Origin: Cyclaneusma minus
Lineage: Eukaryota > Ascomycota > Leotiomycetes > Marthamycetales > Marthamycetaceae
DNA length: 64,000 bases
Direction: 5' to 3'
Assembly: GCA_037179335.1 (NCBI GenBank)
Contig: JAKZHN010000039.1
Location: 124,001 to 188,000 of the forward strand
In this document: piece by piece, positions 21,681 through 34,909 of the stretch
Layout: every line of letters begins with the position of its first letter
How positions within the stretch are numbered: position 1 is the stretch's first letter
Position numbers and translations under genes: made by a program
Notes under the pieces: generated by a model
What the model was told of the DNA's origin: nothing
Seen by the model: the letters and a program-made list of their open reading frames with translations, nothing else
The model's database searches: none

Positions 21681-23982
21681 CTTCGGCACACAAACGGCGG
21701 AGAGCAACAAGAGGGACAAACAGGCTAGCAATGTCTACCAGAGACGCCCGGCCTTTTTGATACAGCAAGCTATTTGGATCTTGGGCGAGCATCAGTTTTC
21801 TTCTTCTGTAGGATTGCGTATTGTTCACTAGTCGAGTAAGCACCTGTCAAAAGGAGCGACTCTCGGTGTAACGGTGTAACGAGTTCTGTCAGAGATCCAT
21901 TCTTATCTCTTGGATAAACGGGACTGCTTCATGAGTGAGCTGTATATCGCAATGCAGGCCGCGTATGTGGCAAGCTGCGCACAGAGTAGCACCGATCACA
22001 GTGCATACTCATGCAAACCTGAAGGATTCGCGGGAGGACAGATAGCTGGGACGAGAAGTAAGCGCTCACACACGCAGGGCAACGTGTCAGTCCGGCGTAG
22101 TGGTAATCCTGGGCTGGGGTTTCCGGGGTCGTCAAAATAAAGGAAACGAAACGTGAGGTCGAGAAAGATAAAGTTGAAGGCGAAACTCAATGCTGCCCCG
22201 TTAATCTATCCACAGCCGCCTTATCGGGATGATTGGTATGGAGGTAGGCTGAGAAATGTGCCTTACAGCCGTAGCGAGGCTTCCAGCGATGGTTCTAGAG
22301 CGTCTCGTTCTGCAACTTGGAAGAAAGCGCTTTGATAGATCGACAAGGCCTACTCAGACATCTTGCACCCTCTTCTCACACACCGAGAAATTTGCGTGCT
22401 CAACGGATTGCCTCAACAGCAAGATAGCATATATCGGCGCTAATATTGCAGAAAAGCAGGGCCATGATGCGGATGTATTGCAGTAGACAGAGATATCTTG
22501 AAGCATGTGAAATAGGCGGTCCCTACATGACGACCCAGATAAATAACCTAAAACAGCGGCTCGCTGCATTATTGATGGAGAGTCATAGTCGAATGTAGAA
22601 CCAGCCCCGTCGCTTGTAAGGCACCAAAGAGATCCACCCGCACCCACTCGCTAAGAAGAGATCCACCCGCACCCGCTCGCTAAGAAGAGATCCACCCGCA
22701 CCCGCTCGCTAACCATGTTCAGATGCCAACGCTCGCACGGATGCCACTGCTCTTGCAGCACCATGTTTCAACTTCCGATAGTTGAGGCCAGGCCCAGGGC
22801 GTCAGCGCTAAATAGGAAGCTTGGATGCTTGTCCCTGGCTCTCTGTGCGTGCAGCGGTAGCCCCTGTGCAATTGATGAGGCTCATATCAAGGGAAATATG
22901 AGAAAGTACTCCGCCAATATTCGGACGCAGAAAAGAAAGCACACCATAGACAAACCTAGACCTTGGATTCCTCGTAGCATCGTGACACCGGAAAGGTTCG
23001 CCCCAGACAAAAGACAATCACCGGTGAAGCCCCTTGCTCCAGGCTGAGATCCTGGGGAACATGCTCCAGGAATATGGAAGATTCCCTAGATATTCTAGGC
23101 GCCGCGCCGGTGCTGATCGATAAGAGATATTCGCCATATGCGATTCGCATCATCTCTAAGCAACATGAAGCTTTCGCAGACGGTCATCCTGCAATAGCCG
23201 TGCTGCAGCAGCGTATACATGTAGCGGGAGATCCACCGCAAAACAGGACAGCATTGGCCCAAGTTGACCAAGTTGCCCGTGAAAGAACGATTGGCGCAGC
23301 ACCGGGGCCTAGTAGCTGTGCAAGCCGTTCCGGATAGGATAGTAACGGGCGGCCCAGGCGAGTCCGGCTTCTGTCAAAATGCATGTCTCTGACAATGATG
23401 ACTCTTCATCTATGTTTGTCTTGGGACCCCCAATCTCCCCAAGGTGCAAGGCCAAGGCGATATTTGGACACCAAGTGGACATCCCCTCTATTGAGGTCCC
23501 CCCTGTCGGCTTGCTCAGCTGGTACTTGATTGATTGTGGCGAGGAGGTAGATAGCATCGAGGCGAAGAATGATCCCTTGCGTCCGTGGCCATTGCCCTTA
23601 CTGGCTAAGTAGTCCCGGCGTTGAAATCATTGATGCTGCACGGTGAGCTTTGGGAGATCGAAAGCGGAGACGTCAAAGTAAGGGCCGATATATATGAAAG
23701 CTGCCGTGGGCCCAAAATGTAGCTGAGACTCGAGAGGGTTTGCCGTCGAATTCCATTATCAACACCCACCAGCAGCTCGTGCTCCTGCTGTCTCGTCGAC
23801 CATCTTTTTTTCGATTCACGGATTCAGCGGACCTTCTCGTGCATTGCAGGCCATCTCGTCGCCGGTCTGCTGTGCTGTCGCCGCCGATTCAACTGTCGCG
23901 TGTTGTTGTGAGGTTAAGCTATTAGGCTTTGAGCAAAAGCAGTGAGCGACTCAGAGTTTGGAGCCGAGGCTCTAAAAGCGGG
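21681..23982. promoter_or_regulatory. Divergent promoter region of the alpha-glucan gene pair
   Basis: A 2.3 kb stretch between two divergent start codons, without a supported gene. It likely carries regulatory sites for both the amylase and the glucan synthase. A 29 bp triple repeat lies in the middle, and a TATATATGAAAG sequence lies about 290 bp before the synthase ATG. Shared control is inference from the layout. Confidence 0.5.
22629..22713. repeat. 29-bp tandem repeat, three copies
   Basis: Copies start at 22629, 22658 and 22687; each reads GAGATCCACCCGCACCC, then [AG]CTCGCTAA. Only one substitution separates the first copy from the others. It lies within the shared promoter region of the amylase and alpha-glucan synthase genes. 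Confidence 0.9.
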
Positions 23983-26900
23983 ATGGCTGCGTCGTTGTGG
24001 CTGCGGCTGCAGGCGCTTCTGTGCCTGGCGCTGCTGTGCACTTCGGCTCAAGCTCTGCGCTACGACGAGACTTGGACCGACTACAACCTGAACCAGAACC
24101 AAACCGCCACCGAAGTGCTCGACTATTGGGGTGAATGGGAAAACCACACTTACTGGCCGTCTCCCGAAAACTGGAGAGTTCCATTTTATACCGTCTTCCT
24201 CGACCGACTGGCCAATGGCGACCCTACAAACGACGATGCCAACGGCACTGCTTGGGAACACGATGTTGCCGGTACCCAACTTCGTGCCGGTGGTGATGTT
24301 CAGGGTTTTATCAATACTTTGGATTACATAGCTGGTCTGGGAATTAAAGTAAGTGAAGCCCTCCATGTTGAAACCGGTCGTGTTTCGCTTTCGTCTGAAC
24401 ACCTCGATGTCTAAGTCACATGCCATAAAGCAATGCCATTCACTAACTATCCATCAGGCTGTCTACCTGTCTGGTGTGCCAATGATTAATTTGCCTTGGG
24501 AATATGACATGTACAGTCCCACAGATCTGTCACTGCTCGATGCCCATTTGGGTGATATCGCTGTTTGGCGTAAGGGTATCGAGGCGGCCCATGAAAGAGG
24601 CATCTATGTTTTAATGGATAACACTATGGGGACGTGAGTGTCGACCCCTAAACCACAAAGAATCAGACAAGAGCTGACACTTTTTCTCAGCATGAGTGAC
24701 TTGATTGGCTTCGAGGGATATCTGAATGAAAGTACGCCATACACCCCCAAGGAACACAATGCACTGTGGAAGGGAAGCCGCCGGTACCACGACTTCTCAT
24801 TCAACAACACCGAATATGAGATATGCGATGTAGCCTACCCGAGATTCTGGGGCGACGATGGTTTCCAAGTCAACGACAGCAATACCGCAGCCCAGATCGG
24901 CTGCCGAGCTGGTGACTTTGACCAGTACGGAGATGTCAGCTCTTTCGGCTTGTATCCGCAATGGCAGAGACAAATTTCGAAATTCGCTTCCGTGCAAGAC
25001 CGACTCCGAGAATGGCGTCCGTCAGTCCGGGAAAGGATCCAGCACTTCTCCTGCATGGAACTGAACATGCTTGATTTCGATGGTTACCGTATGGACAAAG
25101 GTACTCAGATCACCCCCGATGCCATGGGAGAATGGGCCGATTACATGCGATCGTGTGCCAAAGCTCTTGGCAAGGATAACTTCCTCATCGTTGGGGAGGT
25201 TGTCAACGGAGATGCATTCGGATCCATTTACTACGGACGAGGCAGAGAACCCCAAAATTACAACTACAACCAGACCGAAATGATGATGATCACGAACGAG
25301 ACCCAGGACGACTACGTGTACGTCCGAGATGTAGGCAAGAACGCTTTCGATGGAGCAGTCTTCCACTACTCTTTCTATCGAGCTATGACGAGATTCTTGG
25401 GCATCGATGGAAATTTGCAGGACAGCTATGATTTGCCAGTCAACTGGGTTGACGCCTGGAACGGCGCCATGGCCGCCAACGATTTCATCAACGCAAACAC
25501 CGGACAGTTCGACCCGCGACACATGTATGGTACAGCTAACCAGGACGTCTTCCGCTGGCCTGGACTTGTTAATGGCACCCACAAGCAGATGTTGGGTCTT
25601 TTCATCACGACTCTCCATCTTCCTGGAATTCCAATTTTGCTATGGGGTGAAGAGCAAGCTTTCTATACCTTGGATAGCACTGCAGCAGACTATCTCTACG
25701 GTCGACAACCCATGGTCTCTGGTCAAGCTTGGCAAGCTCACGGATGCTACAAGCTTGGCACTGTCAAGTATGAGAACTTCCCACTGGAAAGCTCCAACAC
25801 CAGTTGCAGTGATAACAGCACCTCCTTGGACCACCGAGATCCATCGAACCCTATTCGGAACATGGTCAAGGCGATGTACGAAGTCCGCGAAAATTACCCC
25901 GTTCTGAATGATGCGTTCTACCTGCAGCAGCTCTCCAACAAGACTTACGACATTTACTTGCCTGCATCCGGTACAACTCCAACCGAGACCGGCATGTGGA
26001 GTGTTCAGCGAATGTTGTACACCCCTCAGCTTACACGCGCCAAGAACATCTCCATCGAGAATTCTACCGCCTGGCTGGTGTACAGCAACGAGAACAAGAC
26101 CATGAACTACACATTCGATTGCTCAAGCACCACTGGCGAGGCTCTGCTTTCTCCATTTTTGCCCAATACTACCGTCAAGAATGTTTTCTATCCATTTGAC
26201 GAGTATACACTGGAGAGTTCTCAGATGTCTCTTGGTTTCAACGACTCGGACACCGTCGAGTACAACGGATGTCTTCCTTGGATGAATTTCACCTACTGGG
26301 GTTACAAGGCGTTCGTCCCCAAGGATCAATTCGTGCAACCTAGACCAGTCGTCACCAAGATCACCCCCAGCCACGATCAGCGTATCCTGTCAAATGTCAG
26401 CTCATCCGAAGCGCAAAGCCTTGACTTCGAATTGCGCTTTTCCGCGGAGATGGACTGCGACTCTGTCACTAACTCGCTGATTTTGAACTCGACAACGGAG
26501 AGCGGCGTGACTGCGACATTGAACACCACCTCGAGAACATGCCAAACGGTGGACCCTACAGACATTCCTGACTTCAGTGGTGGCATACCCACCCTCTGGA
26601 TATACAAAGCAACTTTGAGCAACGTCTACCATGGTATCCATCAGATCACGGTCGCCAATGCCACAAGCCAAGCAAGTCAGACGACAAATTCCATTGATCA
26701 CTTCATGTTCCGCATTGGTGAACTCGTTAACCCCATGGTCTTCCCCAAAGATGCCAACTACACGCGTGGTATCTTATTCCAGGATAGCACCGATGACTCG
26801 CTAGTTGTTTCTCACAAGGCTGCTGGGTATGTCGTCTCACTACCACTCTCTCATTCCCGTCTCTCCTTCTCATCTTGAAAATTCGCCACCGTTACCGAGT

Positions 26901-29900
26901 ATATTTGTGCTAACTTAACTTCTTTGTCAGTGCTGATCTGTTCCGCTATTCCACTAACTGGGGCTCGAGTTGGAGTGACTGGGCAAGCTACACCGGTGGT
27001 AACACTTCGCTTGTCAAGCAAAACTGGACCGGCACTGACAAGCAGAAATGGGATGGTGAACATGTCATTCTTCAATACTGGAGCCAAATTGCATCAAGCA
27101 GCGATCACATCGTCCACGCCGACCTGGATTCAGACTCTCCCGCGCGCCGATACCCCCACTTCTTCGCCCAAGGTCAATACAACCTTTACGGATATGACGC
27201 CGGCTTGGCCAATAAGTTTAGTCACGTTGGCGAAGGACAATGGACCTTCAATTTCATGTACGAGTGGCCAACGCAACTCCGATTGAACGTTTGGGGAATG
27301 AACGCAGACGGCTATCCTGATGTTACCGGCGCCTTCGGTGATGTCGACGGCGACAACATTCTCGAAAGAATTTCTCCTACTTCCTTGGAAAGTAACATGA
27401 TCAACGTCACAGCCGGACCAAGCTCTCCTCACCTTGCGTGGAAAGTGAAATTCAATGATGGCGACTTGCGTTACTCTCTGGAACCGATCGGCAACCGCTG
27501 GCTACAACTAACTATGTGGATTCTCCTTGCCGTGATCCCGCCCTTGATTGGACTCTTCGCTGTTTGGTTGTACCGCAAGGCCTACTACCAAGTCAAGTTC
27601 AACCAACACGGTACTGTCGTAAAGCAGAATGCTTTCATCGCTCCTATTATGAAGATGAGCAACAACGCATCCACCATTTTCTCATCTACGACCCTCGGAG
27701 CCGGCGTCGAGCCATCCAAGCTTCGAAACAAGCTGGCTAAGCTTGCAGATCCCACTCGGGCCAATCGACAAATTGTTCTCGTGGCGACGATGGAATACGA
27801 TATCGAAGATTGGGCCATCAAGATCAAGATTGGTGGTCTTGGTGTCATGGCTCAATTGATGGGCAAGAATCTGCCTCACAAGGACTTGATTTGGGTGGTG
27901 CCTTGTGTTGGTGGTGTTGATTATCCGGTGGACACTCCGGGGGAACCAATGATTGCGACAATCAATGGCGCCGAATATGAAATCCAAGTTCAGTATCACC
28001 AGTTCGCCAACATTACTTACGTGCTTCTGGAGTAAGTTTTTGCCGCCCTCCACTCACCAAACTCATGCTAATATACCTTTACCTTTAGTGCACCAATCTT
28101 CCGTCAACAGACCAAAGCAGTTCCTTATCCACCAAACATGGACGACATGGAAAGTGCAATCTATTACTCTGCCTGGAACCAATGTATCGCCGAAGCCCTC
28201 CGCCGATTCCCTATCGATATCTACCACATCAACGACTACCACGGAGCACTCGCACCCCTCTATCTCCTCCCCGGCACCATCCCTTGCTGTCTTTCCCTTC
28301 ACAACGCCGAGTTCCAAGGTCTCTGGGCTATGCGCTCTCCCGCAGAGTTCAAGGAAGTCTGTGATGTCTACAACCTTCCTCCCGAAGTCGTCAAGCAATT
28401 CGTCCAATTCGGTGAAGTCTTCAATTTGTTACATGCCGGTGCCAGTTACCTGCGTGTCTACCAAAAAGGCTTTGGCGCTGTCGGTGTCTCCAAGAAGTAC
28501 GGAAAGCGCTCTCTGGCTCGCTACCCGATCTTTTGGGGCTTGAAGTCGATTGGTAGTTTGCCAAACCCTGACCCCACTGATCTGGGCGAGTGGGACAAGT
28601 CGCAGCCAAACACAGATGTTGTTGTCGATCCCGAATTCGAAGCCAACCGAGCTGGAATCAAGCGCCAAGCGCAAGAATGGGCTGGTCTTGAGCAGCGTGC
28701 GGACGCTGAATTATTTGTCTTCGTGGGTCGCTGGTCGCTTCAAAAAGGCATTGACCTCATTGCCGATGTTTTCCCCACTATCTTGGAAGAGAACGAAAAA
28801 GTGCAGTTGATCTGCATTGGTCCTCTGATCGATCTTTACGGAAAGTTTGCAGCACTGAAGTTGAACAAGCTTATGCAACTATACCCTGGAAGAGTTTACT
28901 CCAAGCCGGAGTTTACTATGTTGCCGCCGTATATCTTTAGTGGTGCTGACTTTGCGCTAATTCCATCCCGAGATGAGCCTTTTGGTCTCGTGGCTGTGGA
29001 ATTTGGTCGTAAAGGAGCTCTTGGTGTTGGATCGCGTGTGGGTGGACTGGGCTCGATGCCTGGTTGGTGGTTTACTGTTGAAGCAGTTACACCCGTAAGT
29101 GACCTTCTTTTCTCTACCGCGTGCCCTGACATTATCCTGTCTCACATCTACTAACAACCTTACAGAAGCATCTCATCAGACAGTTTAAGGTTGCCATCAG
29201 AGAAGCTCTTGCATCCAGTGAGGAAACAAGAGCAGTACTGCGAGCACGCTCTGCTATTCAACGATTCCCGGTAGCTCAATGGGTGGAGGACCTGGATATT
29301 CTCCACGACACCTCCATCAAGATACACATGAATCGGTCCGCTAAAAGCGGTGCTCGAACACCCAAGACTCCTCATACCCCCAACGGTGATTCTCCACCCG
29401 GCACCCCATTTTGGTCTCAAGGCGGACGCAGTGGATTCTCGACTCCTCGCTTCATCACTGGAGCCAGTACTCCAGGCAGTCCAGCAATTAGTCGACCTCA
29501 AAGTATTCGACATGGCAATGTGCCCGAACAACCAGAGGAGCCCGTGCCAAACCTTCCTGCTGCCTTGAGCAAGCGACTTCGGTCGATTCAAAGCCGCGAT
29601 CGAGCCTCGAAGATGCAGTTCGCCTCAATTGGTGGCGTGTCAGAAAACATCCCCGATGAGTCGACTCTTACCGCTGAGCAAATCGAGACCAATGACCCCA
29701 GCTTCCAAGCAGCGATTTCTCGGAACGCAGATGGTCAAGCATCTCAAAACCCACTCTCAGTTAAGACTCAACCATTCTACCGATCTGCTTCAAGTCGATC
29801 CCTGGCAAGTATGCCAAATCGATTAGACGAGGTCATTTCGCCGATATCTCAAGCCACCTCCGGTAATTCCACCCCTACAAATGCATCCCGTGTGACCCTC

Positions 29901-31793
29901 GCATCTCCATCATCATTGGCTCCCCCGCGCCCGGGGATGGTAAGAAAAGCTTCGACGCTCAGCGTCAATGCTGTCGTCGGAGAAAAGAAGGACTACAACT
30001 TACAGAATACCGACCCAACCTTTACCGATTCCGAAGGCGCGTACTACAAAGAATTCGAAGCAAAGCTTGAGAACCTCAACACTAAGAACTCGGAAACGAC
30101 ATTATGCATCTCAGAGTATCTCGTCCAGAGCGAAAAGAGCTGGTATAGCATACTTCATAGAGTCCGACTTGGCAAGTCTGTTACAGGCAAGAAGAATCCG
30201 GAAGTCAGGATGCGGGAAATCGAAAGTTCGCCAGTCCAGGACTCTGGATCTTCTGGGAATGAGACTTTTACGTCTGAGACTCTCCGGCCCAGTACCCGCG
30301 CCACTATTGAGGATGGGTACAAGCAATACTTCCCGGAAGACTACCAGGCTCCCACGGGTGTTAGGAAGATCCTCCATACCAAGGTTGGCGACTGGCCTAT
30401 ATATGCTTTCCTCCTGGCTTTCGTAAGTTTCGCTTCTATCCCGTAGTAAACATGGACCACTTACTAACTTCTCAACAGGGACAAATCATCGCTGCCAATT
30501 CGTACCAGATCACTCTTCTGACCTCGTCGACCGGAGAAACGGCATCCAAACTCTACGCCATCGCCACAGTCTACCTCCTCGCATCAGTCTTCTGGTGGAT
30601 CATCTTCCGCTACTTCAAATCCCTCTACGTCCTCACCCTCCCGTGGCTAATCTACGGCCTCGCCTTCTTCCTCCTCGGCATGGCGCCCTACGAATCCTCC
30701 TCCGTCGGCCGCGGCTGGATCCAAAACGTCGCCTCCGGACTCTACTCCGCCGCCTCCGCTAGCGGCGCCTTCTTCTTCTCGCTCAACTTTGGCAGCGAAG
30801 GCAGCGCCCCAGTCGCATCGTGGAGTTTCAGAGCTTGCGTCATCCAAGGCACGCAGCAGATTTACGTCTCGCTGTTGTGGTACTGGGGTGTGGTGCTCAT
30901 TGATTACCAGAGTCAGGGCGTTTCGACTTCTTCGCTGGTTACTTATGGGAAGCCATTAACGGCTATTGCGGTGCCTATTGCGTGCTTGATGTGGATCGTG
31001 GGTTTGGTGTTGTATTTTGGTTTGCCGAATTACTATCGTCAGACTCCGGGCGAGCTACCTTCATTCTATGTGGCTTCTAGTAGGCGCAAGGTCACAAGAG
31101 TAAGTTCCTTCCTTCATAGTTTCTCCCAAATCCCACGTTCATATGCTAATAGTCTTTACTTAGTGGTTCTTTGTCTTCGTCTGTGTCCAGAACTTCTTCT
31201 TGGCATCGCCCTACGGCCGCAACTGGGAATACCTGTGGTCCAGCTCGCACGCCCCCAAATGGGCCATCGTACTCCTCATGCTCCTCTTCTTCGTCGTCAT
31301 CTGGGGCGTCATCCTTTTCGTCATGGGCCGTCTCTCCACCTCCCACTCCTGGATCCTCCCTATCTTCGCCATCGGCCTCGGCGCCCCGCGCTGGTGCCAA
31401 ATGCTCTGGGGAGTCTCTGGTATTGGCCAATACGTCCCCTGGGCAGGCTCCGATGTCGGTAGTGCAATTGCAGGCCGCAGTTTGTGGCTGTGGTTGGGAC
31501 TGCTTGACACAGTGCAAGGCGTGGGTTATGGAATGATGTTGTTGCAGACTTTGACTCGAGTGCACATTACATGGGCACTGGTGGTGATGCAAGTGCTGGG
31601 TAGTGCAGCGACCATGGTAGCGCGAGCCTGCGCACCGGATAATGTGGGCCCCGGATCAGTCTTCCCCAATCTGGCATTTGACATTGCGGATGGGTTGAGT
31701 AATGCGTGGTTTTGGATTGCGCTGGTGACGCAGCTGATGATTCCAGTGGGATTTTTTATGTTCTTTAGGAAGGAGCAGTTGAGCAAGCCTTAG
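23983..31793 (+). CDS. ags1: Cell wall alpha-1,3-glucan synthase
   Basis: Eight exons: 23983-24348, 24458-24633, 24691-26826, 26931-28031, 28089-29094, 29166-30422, 30479-31099 and 31164-31793; 2430 aa, the usual size. It makes cell-wall alpha-1,3-glucan in the plasma membrane. Order of domains: signal peptide; extracellular GH13 amylase-like domain (about residues 60-600) with nucleophile Asp in DFDGYRMDKGTQ and Glu in IVGEVV, thought to act in chain transfer; one membrane span near residue 1090 (WILLAVIPPLIGLFAVWLY). An intracellular GT5 synthase follows, with the ADP/UDP-glucose motif KIGGLGVMAQLM near 1192 and the E-x7-E motif DEPFGLVAVEFG near 1556. A Ser/Thr-rich linker leads to a multi-span C-terminal region (about 2010-2430) thought to export the polymer. 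The gene is intact. The symbol is by family; ags paralogues are often numbered differently. Confidence 0.97.
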
Positions 31794-32852
31794 TGATGTG
31801 GGTGGGAAGATGCATGATACCGATACCTTCCTTAGGATAGGTTTCCTTTTGTTTAGGATATAGGAAGGGAGACAGCTTTTTTTTTAACTTCGAGGTACAT
31901 ATATACAGGGTGGGGATGAGGAATATAGATTTTAGAGTATATAGAATCTAGCTAGCTAGAACCTAAGGTAGTCCTTAATGTTTTATGCCTGGACCAACGA
32001 GCTTGTTCTTTTTTTAAATGTTTTGAGATGTTCAAATCGATGGCGAGAATCCACAAGCAGTGCCTGATTCCTGATCTTTCTTCCTGTTGGATTCACTGTC
32101 GCGTGAATAAGGGAGTGTACACTCAAATGTAAGGTAGTAGACGATGGAGTAATTCTTGGTTGAGGGAGGAGAGGTAGAGAGCTCTACGAGCTATACACCC
32201 TCCTTCCTGCAGGGGTAGATACAGGGGTAGAGTGTCAGGGGGCGTCAGGGGTCTACGGGCCGCCAGTCATTCCGTAACGCCTAACACCCAACATGGTGTT
32301 GCAGTGGTTCCGACACTTCCTCTATGGATAAATGTATCGACGGACAGATTACATTTGGCCCTCCCTGCGGACCCCTGCCATAGATGCAGGTCTTCACGCC
32401 CAAATGCCGCGTCCTTTTTGATATTATCGAATACTCCCAATTTTGGGGAATACTTCTCATTACTAGGGATATCCAGTAATCCACAGTTTTTTGGAAACAC
32501 CCCTGTATTACTCGGAATACTCCTAATGACTAGGAATACTCTCAATTTGTTTGGGAATACTTCTGAAAACTAGGGAATAGTGAATACTCCCGATCACCAA
32601 GGATATTCCCAATTCTTGAAGGGCAGGCAGGGTCAGACGTTTTATTTGCTCCGCTGTACATGGTATCACGTCGCATCTGCAGTTTGGAACGAGCCAGGTG
32701 GTTGGAGCATTCTCAGGCAGAAGATGAGCAGGAATTCAAGCAATGACGGGCAGGTTGGAAAACTTTGTTCATTGCTTTGGCTTGTGACTGTTAGTCTTAA
32801 AGCCATAGAGTAGGCACGCGGACCTTTTTCCTGCTTCTCAACTTCCATAAAG
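31794..32852. other. Intergenic region after ags
   Basis: No gene. It holds the 3' flank of the glucan synthase, a short AGGGGTAGA repeat near 32210-32235, and a degenerate 20 bp minisatellite (listed). Confidence 0.5.
32426..32615. repeat. Degenerate ~20-bp minisatellite (GGGAATACTCCTAATNACTA)
   Basis: About nine diverged units with the shared core GGAATACTC or GGATATTCC followed by an AAT/ACT tail, for example at 32453, 32510, 32529 and 32548. The unit matches the interior of the MITE at 54.5 kb. Confidence 0.6.
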
Positions 32853-33409
32853 TCACATTCCTGAGCTCATTGCTCTTGTTATGCCATGCAACCACTGCTT
32901 TTCAGTTTTCACCCAATTCCAGTATCCCAAAAACAATGCATCGTACCTGTTGGTATTACGAAGCCACTCGTCGACAAGCTCATTTCCTTCAAACCACATC
33001 CGCTCGAATCTCGCCTGCCAAAGACGACTGCCACAAAGGAGGTCTTCACCTATCTCTTGACTGTTCTCTTCGAGTCGAGTGACCCGATCAACCAGGGTCC
33101 TGCATCGTTGGATGAGTCGGTGCATCTCCTCCGGAGGCTGGGCTTGGAGGCAGCAAATACTCGCTACGATCCGATCGAATACAGAGGGTGTAAGCATGCC
33201 ATGTTGTTCCAGAAACGGCATCCAGGTGTCCCTGAGATTCTACGCAAGGTTGGCAGGATGCTTGGGAGCAGGAATTGGGTTCATTGACGTACCAGTATGT
33301 TCCGTCGAGCATCTTCAATCAGTTTACCACGCTTGGCATTCATTTGCCAGAACTTCTGCGCGTCCGAAATACTCATAATCTGAGAGCCCATTCGAACTAG
33401 GAACCTCAT
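32853..33409 (-). CDS. Two-exon helical family protein, array member 1
   Basis: Exons 33409-33293 and 33239-32853 with a 53 bp phase-0 intron (GTACGT...GCGTAG); 167 aa from the ATG at 33409. The true start could be further upstream. No known domain. Exon 2 is charged and predicted helical (HRLIQRCRTLVDRVTRLEEN) with an unusual Trp/Arg-rich end (RFERMWFEGNELVDEWL). It shares the two-exon layout of its neighbours in the array but little direct sequence, so membership rests on architecture and position. Function unknown. Confidence 0.5.
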
Positions 33410-33794
33410 GATCGGCGAGGTCTGGACGTGTAGGCTGAGAGGGAATGAGACTCTTGGTGGAGGAGTGGATGCCTGGCTATTTGGAAAAAATACTGGTTCC
33501 GTGGCGGCGGATCCCTGGTGAAGTTGTAGAAATACAAAGCTTGCATCGACTGCGAAGTGAAGTTCCGGGACGACGAGGAGAAAGAAGGGAGCGAAGGCGC
33601 CCTCATCCATTTCGTGGGGAAGGGACCTGCGATCATCTGAATCTTGCCAGATGGGGAAGGGGCTGAACCGACGACCACAATTCGTACCTTCACACTTCAC
33701 AGCACCACATCAAATGATACGAAGTCCTTGGAATGGGTTTCAGTACCAGAATAGGCTCCGGTAAATTCATCTCGAGACTTGGGAATCCGAGCAG
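33410..33794. other. Spacer between array members 1 and 2
   Basis: An open minus-strand frame (to 33700) lacks an upstream ATG and reads as low-complexity. It is probably 5' flank of member 1. Confidence 0.35.
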
Positions 33795-34537
33795 CTAGTC
33801 ATGCCCGTATGTAAAGAAGGTGAGCGGATACGGTTCAGCTCCAGCGGAGAGATCCACTGTTTCCCATATTCCGAGTTTCTTCAGCTCTGCCTCGATCCAA
33901 TTGGCTTCGCGGATGGGGTCCTCAATGCGCGAACAAGCTCCCAAAGACGGGCTTCTAAGGATAATGTTCCATCTTCGCAGAGCAGCCCATCGTCTCTGTG
34001 TGTTAACCATTTGCTCAACTTTCAGATCTCGACATCGGGCCAGCCACACCTCCCGCTCTGTCATTCCGCCGGGGACTTTTGGAATAATTGAAGCATCCTT
34101 TGCATTGGCGCAAGCAAGCTCCAGCAACGGGTCCAATACAGTCTGGTCGTGGTGTAAGATCTGTCGCACCTCTTTTCTCGCATCTCTCTCTATTTCCTCC
34201 AGTCTAAGGTTGCGGATAACTTCTTCGAAGCGGTCGAGATCGGGCTGGGCGACGGTCTGGTGCTTCTGAAGCTTTTCCATAGCGCCTCGGAGAAGCTGCG
34301 AATGGTTAGGACGGGTTTTCTTTAGGGAGAGATTTGTGCAAGACATACGGCTTCGGTGCGTCTCGCACGTCGGATGAACATGCTAACCACCATATCCTCT
34401 CTCTCCCTCAAGGCTTCGGGGTCTTCCGATGCCGGAGGGATGGTGAGCCTGTCGAAGGTAGCATTTTCGGAAGTGACGAGCCAAGGTGCTTGTATGAGAG
34501 CCGCAAGTTGGTGATTGGCCGCAGAATCTGCTGTCAT
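33795..34537 (-). CDS. Two-exon helical family protein, array member 2 (subgroup II)
   Basis: Exons 34537-34349 and 34295-33795 around a 53 bp phase-0 intron (GTATGT, CTAAC branch, CGCAG); 229 aa. Exon 2 opens LLRGAMEKLQKHQTVAQPDLDR, shared with member 3 (LLRKLLAELQKHQTVPRPDLDR), and carries ANAKDASIIPKVPGG followed by TEREVW. Member 5 at 38.9 kb has ANARDASLVPKVPGG and TDREIW. These three are clear paralogues with the same intron position. The protein is charged, probably all-helical and cytoplasmic: no signal peptide or membrane span. No known family recognised. Confidence 0.68.
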
Positions 34538-34909
34538 GACGGAGGCTGATGAGTCGCGATGGGAGATGCAGATCGATGGATGGGAATGGGAAGTGGAGTT
34601 GACTGGATCCTGCGCTGTTTGGGAAAGCTCGTGATGGGAGCTGGAGAGCGATGGATGGGGATGGACGTAAAGTTGACTGGATCTTGCGCTCTTCGGGAAA
34701 AAGTCCAGGCGCCCGGGAAATTTCGCGGTTCACCTCGCCTCACACCTTCACGGTATCACGTCAAATCATGTGAAGTTCTTGAAACTGATCTCAGTGAGAA
34801 GCATTGGTCTCATCAATCTAATTCGAAGACCTGGGATTCCCAGTCGCTATCAAGGTGAAGAAGTTGCCCAAATTGGATGCATTCGCAGAGGTGATTTCCG
34901 CCCTGCTCC

